Assembly: GCA_944393695.1 (NCBI GenBank)
Contig: CALYAY010000008.1
Span: forward strand, 1-64,000
Source of the DNA: an uncultured Alphaproteobacteria bacterium
Lineage (GTDB): Bacteria > Pseudomonadota > Alphaproteobacteria > RF32 > CAG-239
Direction: 5' to 3'
Length of the DNA: 64,000 bases
Shown here: positions 17,978-25,122 of the stretch, one piece after another
Layout: each line of letters opens with the position of its first letter
Position numbering within the stretch: position 1 is the stretch's first letter
The notes under the pieces: generated by a model
What the model saw: only the letters and a program-made list of their open reading frames with translations
The model's database searches: none
What the model was told of the DNA's origin: nothing
Position numbers and translations under genes: made by a program

Positions 17978-18601
17978 TTAATGCCGAGGAAGGTAAAACG
18001 CTAAGACAGGACGGACGAAACAAGGGTCCTTCTTTTTTGAATAGCTTATTATATTTATGTCATCAGTAAATTCGATTGCAGTCATCCAATCTCTTTCACA
18101 ATCGTGAAAACACCAATTCTTTCCATGACGATATTTCTTGTTAATCTTTTTGAAAGCCTCTCGTACATATGGATAACAGAAATATGATGTATCTGTTTCG
18201 ACACAACAATTTGCTATAGCAAGATCCTGTATTTGGTACAAATCGTAGCTGACAATTTTTTCGCCGTTCTTACATGGATAAGAAAAGTTCGCAAGATAAT
18301 CTTTCGCCTCGTACCAGTTTAGGTATTTTTCCTCAATATCAAAAAGCTCTGATGCCGTGAGGTCGCCATAGATATACCCATACCTGACAAGTTCAACGAT
18401 TGCTTTTATTTTCTTTCCTTCTATTTTATTAACTGAAAAAGTGTCATCCTCAAACCAAAACATTCCCGGTTTAATTCTGCATCCGGGTTTGGGCTTATTC
18501 TCCTTTTGAACCAATTCCAAAAGCTCAATTGCTTCTTCAGGGCTTAATCCTAAATAAGCGAGCACGTCATTAAGTTTAGCAATTTTTTCTCTAGTTTCCA
18601 T
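17978..18601 (-). CDS. Unknown protein, C-terminus resembling Lcl/DUF1566-type domains
   Basis: A 207-residue protein with no signal peptide or membrane helix. The first 35 residues look helical (EKIAKLNDVLAYLGLSPEEA). The rest is rich in aromatic residues and Cys, with WYEAKDYLANFSYPC, HGKNWCFHDCERDWM and a final DPCFVRPVLAFYL. The WxxA...VRPV layout recalls Lcl (DUF1566) carbohydrate-recognition-like domains, but this is weak. The leader on the minus strand is AT-rich with no Shine-Dalgarno sequence, and contains ATGTCTAAC like the neighbouring cassettes. It is the left edge of the accessory block. Confidence 0.6.
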   Translation of the reverse strand: METREKIAKLNDVLAYLGLSPEEAIELLELVQKENKPKPGCRIKPGMFWFEDDTFSVNKIEGKKIKAIVELVRYGYIYGDLTASELFDIEEKYLNWYEAKDYLANFSYPCKNGEKIVSYDLYQIQDLAIANCCVETDTSYFCYPYVREAFKKINKKYRHGKNWCFHDCERDWMTAIEFTDDINIISYSKKKDPCFVRPVLAFYLPRH

Positions 18602-18699
18602 AATTTATAAAAATTTAGGTTAGACATAATAATTATTATTGTTAGTTAACATAGCATCAATTTTTGTTTTGCGCAACTAAAATTTAAGTCCGATTGAGC

Positions 18700-18728
18700 T
18701 TGACAAAATGTTTATTGGGGTTGATGAT
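18700..18728 (+). promoter_or_regulatory. Promoter of the 18755 gene
   Basis: TTGACA at 18700-18705 lies 17 bp before GATGAT (18723-18728), followed by an AT-rich leader (TTTATTATTTATAT) without a Shine-Dalgarno sequence. The stretch TTGACAAAAT also occurs in the three cassette copies at 19.3, 19.7 and 21.1 kb. The -10 is weak. Confidence 0.45.
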
Positions 18729-18754
18729 TAAGTCGGGTAATTTATTATTTATAT

Positions 18755-19228
18755 ATGGATATGAAATTTAAGTTTGTGGATGTGCAATTTGAAGAGATTT
18801 CTTCTTTTGCGCCGCGGGAACAGCGTTATGCCGTTGATTTGGGTATAAGGACAATTTTAGCGGAGGACTGGCTGCCGGTTGACAATCTGCATTATTTTGT
18901 GTCGGCGGTGCCATGGGTTAAAGATGTGAATAAAAAAGGGGCTTGTGCTTTTTTGTATGAATTGCAAAAGCTTAATCCTGAAGTTGTGTTCGATTTGCTG
19001 TCGCTCAAACAGGTTGAATGTTTGAACGCCTGGGGCAGCGGACGGGATTTCAAAATCCGCAATTGCTGGACATGCAGTACTTATGAAGACTGGCATGGCC
19101 GAACTGACGGGTATTGTTCACTGAAAGACGGCCGATCCGTGATTGACTGGGGCGAAAATGAGACGGATGTTTATTTTGTTTTCGGGTTTGACCCCGGTTG
19201 GGAAACGCAGATAATTTTGCCCGAATGA
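18755..19228 (+). CDS. Unknown protein in accessory block
   Basis: A 157-residue soluble protein I do not recognise. It has no signal peptide. It carries several Cys and Trp residues (IRNCWTCSTYEDWHG) and an acidic, aromatic C-terminus (DVYFVFGFDPGWETQIIL). Its own TTGACA promoter lies upstream and a terminator starts 6 bp after the stop, so it is a single-gene unit. Base composition in the coding part is like its neighbours. Function unknown. Confidence 0.6.
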   Translation: MDMKFKFVDVQFEEISSFAPREQRYAVDLGIRTILAEDWLPVDNLHYFVSAVPWVKDVNKKGACAFLYELQKLNPEVVFDLLSLKQVECLNAWGSGRDFKIRNCWTCSTYEDWHGRTDGYCSLKDGRSVIDWGENETDVYFVFGFDPGWETQIILPE

Positions 19229-19234
19229 TTTGAG

Positions 19235-19263
19235 AAAAGCTCTTCGTATGAAGGGCTTTTTAT
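19235..19263 (+). terminator. Terminator at head of cassette copy 1
   Basis: AAAAGC-CTTC-gtat-GAAG-GCTTTT with a T-run. Closely similar hairpins lie at the same place in the other two cassette copies (19646 and 21049), directly before the promoter. Confidence 0.8.
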
Positions 19264-19339
19264 TTGACAAAATTTCCATAATGATGTATATGCTAAATTT
19301 GTTAGTTAATTTTTATGTCAAACTATTAAAAATGTTATT
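19263..19339 (+). promoter_or_regulatory. Accessory cassette copy 1: promoter, mini-ORF and leader
   Basis: TTTGACA (19263-19269) contains the -35 box TTGACA; 17 bp later is TATATG (19287-19292). TGTCAAA (19316-19322) is the inverse of the first arm and begins 53 bp after it. A four-codon frame ATG TCA AAC TAT TAA (19315-19329, Met-Ser-Asn-Tyr) starts 25 nt before the main ATG at 19340. There is no Shine-Dalgarno sequence for either start. Confidence 0.65.
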
Positions 19340-19573
19340 ATGGAGAGAGAAAGTTCTAAAAGTGAACAACGGGATCTTGATCTGGTACTGGAACAGAAAT
19401 GGAAACAACGGTACTTGGAACTGAAGCGGGAACAGGAACAACAGGAACAGATGTGGGACCAGGAACGGAGACAACGGGAATATGACCGGAATTTGGAAGG
19501 ACGGGACCAGGCGCAGGAACGGAAACGGGAACGGAAACGATGGGAATATTGGTTCGGATGGTTTTTTGACTGA
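19340..19573 (+). pseudogene. Shortened paralogue of the 19757 gene with an in-frame TGA
   Basis: The open part encodes 77 residues, very rich in Arg, Glu and Gln (for example RELEQ-type runs such as KREQEQQEQMWDQERRQR). After TGA at 19571-19573 the same frame continues as IGLSDPTGGSMYTGYYPD to a stop at 19628-19630. That tail matches the end of the next protein (GLSAPIRSCIYTGYYD). The N-termini also resemble each other (MERESSKSEQ versus MKKEISKKDQ, then Q-W-x2-R). It seems to be an internally shortened copy of the 19757 gene. It may be decayed, or the 77-residue form may be made. TGA is an ordinary stop elsewhere here. Confidence 0.55.
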
Positions 19574-19645
19574 ATAGGGCTTTCCGATCCGACGGGAGGT
19601 TCTATGTATACAGGTTATTATCCCGATTGATTTCGGAAATTAATT

Positions 19646-19678
19646 AAAAAAGCTCTTCGTATGAAGGGCTTTTTTTTG
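19646..19678 (+). terminator. Terminator at head of cassette copy 2
   Basis: AAAAAGCTCTTC-gtat-GAAGGGCTTTTTTTT, nearly identical to the hairpin of copy 1, starting 16 bp after the tail stop of the shortened paralogue. Confidence 0.85.
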
Positions 19679-19756
19679 TTTGACAAAATTTCCGTAATGA
19701 TGTATATGCTAAATTTGTTAATTAATTTTTATGTCAAACTATTAATTTATTTTTTT
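19679..19756 (+). promoter_or_regulatory. Accessory cassette copy 2: promoter, mini-ORF and leader
   Basis: TTTGACA (19679-19685), TATATG (19703-19708, 17 bp from TTGACA) and TGTCAAA (19732-19738) keep the spacing of copy 1; the arm starts are again 53 bp apart. The mini-ORF ATG TCA AAC TAT TAA (19731-19745) starts 26 nt before the main ATG at 19757. The leader TTTATTTTTTT has no Shine-Dalgarno sequence. Confidence 0.68.
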
Positions 19757-21031
19757 ATGAAGAAAGAAATTTCCAAGAAAGATCAGAATTATTTTCTGTT
19801 GCCGATTGTGTTGTTGCAAATGTGGTTCGAACGGCAGGCCGTTCAGCAGAGTGATTTGGCTCCGCAGGTAAAGGCTTTGACTCCTTCTCAGCCGGAAGAA
19901 AAAGTGGATATTGATTTTTCAGACTGGGACGGATCTAAACACGGAGCAAATTTGGTAATTGAGGAATATCTGTGGGGCATACGTTGCGGTGTTATGCAAT
20001 TTGTCAATCCGGATGTTTGTTCTTTAAACGCGGTTTTGGCGGTCGCCCGGACGGATCAGATGTGTGAAATATATTCTCCGGCGAAAGTCCAGTATTTTGC
20101 TGACGGCCGCCGGAAGGTTATTCCGCATGATGTGTCAGCTTACAACACGGATGCTGAATTTGGCTGCTGGGGGCTTATCGGAATTCAACAGGCCAAAAAT
20201 TTGTTTCCTCAATACGGGAAAATTTTTGACCGGCTGCCCAAGGAAACCAAGTTTTTGTGTTCGCCTGAGGCGGACAAACTGAGAATTGCCAGTCAGGAGA
20301 AAGGGGAAATCGGATTTAGTTTTGACGCTGTTGACGTGGAACAGCCGATGTCTTTCTTTTTGGGCAATTTGCGTCCGACGTTTCAGTATATTGCCAATGA
20401 AATAGCCGAAGGCAGAGGGGTTCGTTTTTGCCGACCGGAAGAAAAGCAAAAGCCGGATTTTTTGAAGAGCAAAATTTGTCTGATGAGCGGCGGTTATTAT
20501 CCGTATAATCTGGCAATGACACTGGCTTCGGAAAAAAGCGCGGCTCAAATCCGGAAAGATTATGTGAAGAACGGCCTTAAAGGCAAGGATTCTTTCTGGC
20601 TGCTTATCAACGGCGAATGTGTTGACGAGCTTGAAGGCATTAACCGAATGGCAACGGAAGACGGGAGCGATATTAATATCTGTGTTCCGCCGTCGGTGTA
20701 CCGAAGCTGGGGAAAACCGTTTACTGTTGCTGAGCTTCAAATTATTAACGCTTCGCGGCGCTTTATTTTTGACAGCCAGGCGGAAAATGATTATTTTAAC
20801 AAAATCAACCGATTGCGTTTTGACAACCGTTTAATCAATATTGTAAAATGGGAAAAAGGCGGTAAAATTATTGAGGTTGAAGAAGTTGAAAAAATTATTG
20901 AGCGTCGGTTTAAAAAACTGGATGAGCAGTTGAAAGAAGTTTTAGAATACGAGCAACGAGCAAGACGTTCTGTGGCGCCGGGGTTGTCCGCTCCGATAAG
21001 AAGCTGTATATATACAGGTTATTACGATTGA
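19757..21031 (+). CDS. Unknown 424-residue accessory protein ending in YTGYYD
   Basis: I do not recognise this protein. Residues 11-22 are hydrophobic (YFLLPIVLLQMWF), too short for a clear membrane helix. The middle is a mixed globular region with Cys and aromatic residues. The last 90 residues are charged and likely coiled coil (VEEVEKIIERRFKKLDEQLK), ending GLSAPIRSCIYTGYYD. This tail is shared with the broken copy at 19340-19630. A longer frame starts at 19661, but it runs through the terminator and promoter, so ATG 19757 is chosen. It is a single-gene unit between cassette copies 2 and 3. Confidence 0.65.
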   Translation: MKKEISKKDQNYFLLPIVLLQMWFERQAVQQSDLAPQVKALTPSQPEEKVDIDFSDWDGSKHGANLVIEEYLWGIRCGVMQFVNPDVCSLNAVLAVARTDQMCEIYSPAKVQYFADGRRKVIPHDVSAYNTDAEFGCWGLIGIQQAKNLFPQYGKIFDRLPKETKFLCSPEADKLRIASQEKGEIGFSFDAVDVEQPMSFFLGNLRPTFQYIANEIAEGRGVRFCRPEEKQKPDFLKSKICLMSGGYYPYNLAMTLASEKSAAQIRKDYVKNGLKGKDSFWLLINGECVDELEGINRMATEDGSDINICVPPSVYRSWGKPFTVAELQIINASRRFIFDSQAENDYFNKINRLRFDNRLINIVKWEKGGKIIEVEEVEKIIERRFKKLDEQLKEVLEYEQRARRSVAPGLSAPIRSCIYTGYYD

Positions 21032-21048
21032 TTGTCGGAAATTAATTT

Positions 21049-21077
21049 AAAAAGCTCTTCGGATGAAGAGCTTTTTT
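21049..21077 (+). terminator. Terminator at head of cassette copy 3
   Basis: AAAAAGCTCTTC-ggat-GAAGAGCTTTTTT: the same hairpin with a compensating change that repairs the mismatch of copies 1 and 2. It closes the 19757 gene. Confidence 0.87.
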
Positions 21078-21078
21078 G

Positions 21079-21157
21079 TTTGACAAAATTCAGCGCTTAA
21101 TATATATTTTTGTCTGCTAAAGATATTTTTATGTCAAACTAATTAAAATATTTTATT
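21079..21157 (+). promoter_or_regulatory. Accessory cassette copy 3: promoter, mini-ORF and leader
   Basis: TTTGACA (21079-21085) and TGTCAAA (21132-21138) are again 53 bp apart although the sequence between them has diverged strongly. TATATT (21103-21108) is 17 bp from TTGACA. The mini-ORF is ATG TCA AAC TAA (21131-21142), 27 nt before the main ATG at 21158. The leader ATTAAAATATTTTATT has no Shine-Dalgarno sequence. Confidence 0.68.
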
Positions 21158-22549
21158 ATGATTTTTGAAAGCATTATAATCAGAAGGGTTGGAGCTGAGC
21201 AACAGATTAAGTTTGTTCGCGACAAAGAACTGAAAAAGCTTTGGACATTGCTAAAAAAAAGGCGTCTGGATGAGGCGGCTGAAGCAGAAATGATTGAACA
21301 TCCTGAAGGGTTGGAAGATTTTATAAAGGCTTATTTGCAAAAGTATAAGGCATTTGTAAAAGACAACAACAAACTGTTTGTTCAAAAACATGCCGGGCAT
21401 CCGGGATTGTTTGCGGTCTTTTGTGAAGTTTTTGATTATTCTCAGTCAGATGAAAAATCTGGTTATGAGATTGTGTTGAGCTTAGTGAAACAGGCCGGGA
21501 TATATCCTGATGAAGCGCAGAAAATTTGGCCTTTGGTCAAAGCCTATTTTAGAAAGTATGGTTATGTTCAGGCTGATTTTGCCCAGCTTGATGATTATTG
21601 CCGGATTTGGACCGCTTGTCCGCAATATCGAAAGTGTTATCACATTTTTCCGAAAGTTGAGGCCGAATTTCTGTTGCCTGAGAACCGGGGACTCTTGTTG
21701 CAGTTTCTGGAGCAGGACGGCAGATTTCAATATCATGAAAATGAGTTTCGTTTTTTGATGATGAATAATCTTTATCCGCAGGAAGTCAGTAATTATCTGG
21801 AAAAATACGGAAAAGACATGAACTTGACGGAAGAGGAACAGAGGCAACTTTTTTCTCAAAATCCGAAAGCTGTAAGATGTGTTAAGGTTAATACATCGAG
21901 CCCGGTTCTTTTTAGAGAATTTGTTTTGCCTGAAATCAGGAGGCAAAGGCTGCCGATTTTGAAAAATGATGTGTCTCAGTTGATACAGCTTTCGTGGAAT
22001 TGTCCCGTTTTGTTGAGGGAATATCTGAAAGAATACGGATATCTGGAAGCTAAGCAGGAGGCTGAATTGTTTTTTTGCGCAGATAAGCAAATTCGTCTGG
22101 AGTATGGGCAAAAATTTGGTTTTGATGTTGAAAACCTTATTGAACAGGCTCCCAGATTTGGTGTTGAGTCGCGAATTGTTTCTGCACTGAAGAAGGAGGT
22201 GGCCTTTGTGCGAGGGTATATTTCACGTGCGACGGCCTTGAGGTTTAATCTGCATTGGATTAATTTTGAAAGAGATAAATACCAATCAGGGATATGTAAT
22301 TTGTGTGAAATGCTTCGAGGATCTTCTTATGGTGAGCAGTTTTATGCCGATAACGAACGATATTTTTCTCGTAACATGTTAGAAGGCTCTTCGTCTAAGT
22401 CAAACCCTTTTTGCCGCTTTTGGATGTGTGTGCACAAAAAAGATAGAAGGCTATATGAGGATCACATATCGCATAGGGTGATAGAATCGTTACGACGGGT
22501 GCGAGTGTTGCTTGAAAATGCAGCTGAACGGCATTATCTGACCGCTTGA
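21158..22549 (+). CDS. Unknown helical-repeat protein
   Basis: A 463-residue soluble protein that looks entirely helical. Irregular repeats of the kind xxYLxKYGxL-x5-ExxLF recur, for example VSNYLEKYGKDMNLTEEEQRQLF, LREYLKEYGYLEAKQEAELF, AYFRKYGYVQADFAQLDDY and AYLQKYKAFVKDNNKLF (quoted in part). Such solenoids often bind proteins, but no partner is visible. There is no signal peptide or catalytic motif. It sits behind cassette copy 3 and is followed by a strong terminator, so it is a single-gene unit. The repeat style resembles the helical proteins at 49786 and 50759. Confidence 0.62.
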   Translation: MIFESIIIRRVGAEQQIKFVRDKELKKLWTLLKKRRLDEAAEAEMIEHPEGLEDFIKAYLQKYKAFVKDNNKLFVQKHAGHPGLFAVFCEVFDYSQSDEKSGYEIVLSLVKQAGIYPDEAQKIWPLVKAYFRKYGYVQADFAQLDDYCRIWTACPQYRKCYHIFPKVEAEFLLPENRGLLLQFLEQDGRFQYHENEFRFLMMNNLYPQEVSNYLEKYGKDMNLTEEEQRQLFSQNPKAVRCVKVNTSSPVLFREFVLPEIRRQRLPILKNDVSQLIQLSWNCPVLLREYLKEYGYLEAKQEAELFFCADKQIRLEYGQKFGFDVENLIEQAPRFGVESRIVSALKKEVAFVRGYISRATALRFNLHWINFERDKYQSGICNLCEMLRGSSYGEQFYADNERYFSRNMLEGSSSKSNPFCRFWMCVHKKDRRLYEDHISHRVIESLRRVRVLLENAAERHYLTA

Positions 22550-22560
22550 TGATTATGGTA

Positions 22561-22597
22561 AAAAACAGTTCGGATGTTGTGTCCGAACTGTTTTTTT
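22561..22597 (+). terminator. Terminator after the 21158 gene
   Basis: The perfect arms AACAGTTCGGA (22564-22574) and TCCGAACTGTT (22582-22592) are followed by a run of Ts. Confidence 0.88.
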
Positions 22598-22624
22598 ATA
22601 TGGCAATTATTGGGAAGTTATCTT

Positions 22625-22685
22625 AAAAACACCATAAAAAAACCTCCGCAAGGGAGGATTTTTTTATGGTGCCCTGGAGAAGACT
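22625..22685 (-). repeat. Duplicated tRNA-Leu 3' end plus terminator (att-like)
   Basis: These 61 bp repeat 22814-22875 with only a few changes. On the minus strand the repeat is the last 19 nt of tRNA-Leu (T-arm side, acceptor stem and CCA; 22667-22685) followed by the same terminator hairpin. The rest of the tRNA is missing. The copy begins about 190 bp downstream of the intact tRNA. Such a fragment can mark an integration scar or a tandem duplication. No integrase gene is present nearby. Confidence 0.7.
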
Positions 22686-22813
22686 GGCCTGCGGATTTGT
22701 AAATCAAATCCTCGGTCGCTGCGTCGTCGTTCGGGCGCAGCCCTCACCGGCATACTCCTGTCTGCCTCTCCTCCTTGTCAAACTTCCTGTTGGAAGTTCG
22801 AGGAGTTATCCCG
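22686..22813. other. Short non-coding segment between tRNA-Leu repeats
   Basis: No gene is visible in these 128 bp. The segment contains the palindrome GGATTTGTAAATCAAATCC near 22692 and a GC-rich stretch with GGGCGCAGCCC. It could be a remnant of a small inserted element or part of a dispersed repeat. Confidence 0.4.
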
Positions 22814-22825
22814 AAAAAACACCAT

Positions 22826-22855
22826 AAAAAAAACCTCCACGAGGGAGGATTTTTT
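22826..22855 (-). terminator. Terminator of tRNA-Leu
   Basis: Read on the minus strand, ATCCTCCCTCGTGGAGG is followed by eight Ts, directly after the encoded CCA end of the tRNA. Confidence 0.8.
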
Positions 22856-22856
22856 A

Positions 22857-22942
22857 TGGTGCCCTGGAGAAGACTCGAACTTCCACTGGCTGAGCCAACA
22901 TGCACCTGAAGCATGCGCGTCTACCAATTCCGCCACCAGGGC
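22857..22942 (-). tRNA. tRNA-Leu (anticodon CAG)
   Basis: On the minus strand the gene begins GCCCTGGTGGCGGAATTGG and ends CCAGGGCACCA; the seven-base acceptor arms pair perfectly. The anticodon loop TTCAGGT lies within GCATGC and GCATGT arms, anticodon CAG at 22906-22908. A variable arm with TGGCTCAGCCA marks a class II leucine tRNA, and the T-loop reads GTTCGAGTC. CCA is encoded in the genome. It decodes CUG. Confidence 0.95.
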
Positions 22943-23008
22943 ATCGGATACGGATATTCTTTTATAATAAATAAATTTAAATTGCAAGTGTTTTATTGCA
23001 TAATTTTT

Positions 23009-23824
23009 TTAATTTAAATATCCGTAGGAATCCAGAAGCAGGTAACTGCCCAGCAAAATCCGATAAATGACAAAGGGCAGAAAGGTGGATTTTTTCAGCC
23101 ACCACATCATGATATAAATGGAGATGATGGAAGCGATGAAAGAATAAGTTATGCCGTCAAAGGCGGTGATGACGGTGTTCATGTTGCCGGCCTGAAACAG
23201 TTCCCAGGCGACCAGGCAACCGGCGCCGAAAATGGTGGGGATGGACAGCAGCATGGAAAATTTGGCTGCTTCCCTGCGTTCAAGCCCCAAAAAACGTCCC
23301 ATGGTGATGGTGATGCCGGAACGGCTGGTGCCCGGGATGAGCGCCATGCATTGCGCCAGGCCGATGAGGATAGCATCGGTTATGCCGAGGTGTTCTACTT
23401 TGCGAATCGTCATACCGACTTTGTCGGCAATAAACAGCAGAATGCCGAAGATGAGAATCGTCCAGCCGATGAGGCGGGCACTGCGCAGTTCTTCCATGCC
23501 GTGTTCTTTGAGCAGCAGGCCGACAATAACAGCGGGAATTGTGCCGATGAATATCAGCCAGAACAGTTTGTTGCCCTGGTTTTTGAAATTGGGGATAAAC
23601 CAGGTTTTGAACATGCCTTTGATGATTTCCCAGATGGTGGAAGAAAAATAAATCATCACGGCGATAATGGAACCGACATGTACGGCAACATCAAGCGCCA
23701 GTCCCTGATCGGGGAAAGAGGTGAATTTGGAAAACAAAATCAGGTGTCCGGATGAGCTGACCGGCAAAAATTCGGTGAGCCCCTGTAAGATTGAGAGCAG
23801 TAAAATGTGAATGTTGATATCCAT
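23009..23824 (-). CDS. uppP: Undecaprenyl-diphosphatase UppP (BacA)
   Basis: An integral membrane phosphatase that recycles undecaprenyl pyrophosphate for peptidoglycan and other envelope polymers. The 271 residues are strongly hydrophobic with about eight membrane segments. Both active-site motifs are present: QGLTEFLPVSSSGHL near residue 14 and the PGTSRSG motif in IPGTSRSGITITMG near residue 165. Normal for the family. It is the last gene of a minus-strand run behind a receiver-domain gene (15-bp gap). Confidence 0.96.
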   Translation of the reverse strand: MDINIHILLLSILQGLTEFLPVSSSGHLILFSKFTSFPDQGLALDVAVHVGSIIAVMIYFSSTIWEIIKGMFKTWFIPNFKNQGNKLFWLIFIGTIPAVIVGLLLKEHGMEELRSARLIGWTILIFGILLFIADKVGMTIRKVEHLGITDAILIGLAQCMALIPGTSRSGITITMGRFLGLERREAAKFSMLLSIPTIFGAGCLVAWELFQAGNMNTVITAFDGITYSFIASIISIYIMMWWLKKSTFLPFVIYRILLGSYLLLDSYGYLN

Positions 23825-23839
23825 GATATATATTTCCGT

Positions 23840-24247
23840 TTATTTTAGTTCCATTGCATTAATAATGCGTTTTTTCAGTGCCTGCGGAGAAATGGGTTTG
23901 ACCAGATATTCTTTAATACCGAGATTTTTGGCCTCAAGGACGGTTTTTTCTTTCGAATCGACGGTAATCATGACAATGGGAATATCTTTGGAAGAGGCGA
24001 TGCTGCCGGCCCGCAGTTCACGCGTAAACTCAATGCCGGTTTTCTGGGGCATCAGCTGATCCAGAAGAATCAGGTCAATTTTAAAGCTTTTGAGAATTTC
24101 TGCGGCTTCGTCCGTGTCTGCCGCTTCTTTGATGTTTTTGATGCCGATCTGATAAAGTGCGGTTTTAACAAAGGTGCGGGAAAATTTGTCGTCGTCAATA
24201 ATCAGACAAACGGTGCTTTCCGGTAATAAATTTTGATTTTTTTCCAT
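23840..24247 (-). CDS. Single-domain response regulator (CheY-like receiver)
   Basis: A 135-residue receiver domain with no output domain. The acidic pocket is LIIDDD (residues 16-20), the phosphorylated Asp is Asp63 in LILLDQLMP, the switch Thr lies in MITVDS and the Lys is Lys117 in LVKPIS. All catalytic residues are intact. The start follows AGAGGAAA. No histidine kinase lies nearby, so it may serve chemotaxis, a phosphorelay or a DivK-like cell-cycle role; the sequence does not decide. Confidence 0.92.
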   Translation of the reverse strand: MEKNQNLLPESTVCLIIDDDKFSRTFVKTALYQIGIKNIKEAADTDEAAEILKSFKIDLILLDQLMPQKTGIEFTRELRAGSIASSKDIPIVMITVDSKEKTVLEAKNLGIKEYLVKPISPQALKKRIINAMELK

Positions 24248-24276
24248 TTTCCTCTTCCTTTCTCATATGTATCCGC

Positions 24277-25122
24277 TCAGATGTTTATGCATTGTTCCGA
24301 TTTGCCCAGTTCAAGCAGGGTTTCCGGATTGAAGCGGATGTTGTTCCATGAGGCGCCCCAGTGCAGATGCGGGCCGGTGGCGCGGCCGGTTTGTCCGACG
24401 GTGCCGATGGTTTGTCCCTGAGTGACGCGCTCGCCCTTTTTGACATTAACGTCTTTCATATGGGCATACATGGTGAATAGTCCCTGGCCGTGGTCAATGA
24501 TGACCATATTGCCGCTGTAGAAAAAATCTCCGCCGCTCAGGGTGACGATGCCGTCGGCCGAAGCGGTTACCGGTGTGCCTTCGGGAGCGGCCAAATCCAT
24601 GCCGCGGTGCGGGCTTTTGGGAATGGTGTTGATGATACGCTGGCCGCCGAATTTGCCGCTGACGCGGTATTTTTCCAGAGGCATGACAAAGCCGTTTTTC
24701 CAAAATGACTGATTGGTGTTGCCGGCAATTGCTTCTTTGACGTTGCGGGTTTCGCGCAGGATTTCGTCGGTATCGGCCTCAGAGGGAGTGACTTTGTTTT
24801 GGGCGACGCCGTTGACTTTCTGAATATCCCATTTTTCCGGGGAGATGGTGAAGGTATAATATTCTTCCGGGTAAATTTCTTCCTCATTTTTGTAGAGAAT
24901 CTTCAGCTCTTGTTTCAGCCGGGCGTCACGGTCGAAAGCGAGCAGAAAATCGCCGCTGTCGGAAACGGGGATTTTTTTGCCGTTGAGATAAATTTCATGA
25001 ACATCGGCGGTATGGGAAGCGGTGATGGCACCCTGGATCTTTGGGCCGCAGATTTCCAATGCCTGTGCCGTGTTGCCGAGCAATAAAACGCTAATTGTCA
25101 AATAAATCGCCTTGTAAGTCAT
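24277..25122 (-). CDS. M23-family (LytM/DipM-like) peptidase
   Basis: A secreted peptidase or amidase activator acting on peptidoglycan. Residues 1-21 form a signal peptide (ending AQA). The C-terminal LytM domain has HRGMDLA (His and Asp of HxxxD) and PHLHW (HxH), so the zinc ligands appear complete and the protein could be an active endopeptidase. The N-terminal half (residues 25-150) is beta-rich and acidic, without a LysM. The gene overlaps the end of xseA by 32 bp, an unusually long overlap, but the signal peptide supports this start. Confidence 0.9.
   Translation of the reverse strand: MTYKAIYLTISVLLLGNTAQALEICGPKIQGAITASHTADVHEIYLNGKKIPVSDSGDFLLAFDRDARLKQELKILYKNEEEIYPEEYYTFTISPEKWDIQKVNGVAQNKVTPSEADTDEILRETRNVKEAIAGNTNQSFWKNGFVMPLEKYRVSGKFGGQRIINTIPKSPHRGMDLAAPEGTPVTASADGIVTLSGGDFFYSGNMVIIDHGQGLFTMYAHMKDVNVKKGERVTQGQTIGTVGQTGRATGPHLHWGASWNNIRFNPETLLELGKSEQCINI

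Noticed and set aside
19263..19310. Bacteroidota-type promoter (TTTG at -33, TAnnTTTG at -7) in the cassettes
   Set aside because: TTTG and TAAATTTG are present in copy 1, but 27 bp apart, too far for that promoter class. TTGACA-17-TATATG fits all copies better.
19230..19424. Frame starting at 19230 (and a similar one at 19661) encoding a hydrophobic peptide with MMYMLNLLVNFYVKLL
   Set aside because: It is a translation of the terminator, promoter and leader of the cassette, and repeats only because the cassette repeats.
19571..19573. TGA at 19571 as a sense (recoded) codon
   Set aside because: Many well-supported genes here (for example ruvX, deoB, cdd) end in TGA, so general recoding is excluded. 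Local read-through remains only a possibility.
17978..22942. A complete tRNA-bounded genomic island
   Set aside because: Only one extra tRNA fragment is present, just 190 bp from the tRNA, and there is no integrase or second boundary near mutY.
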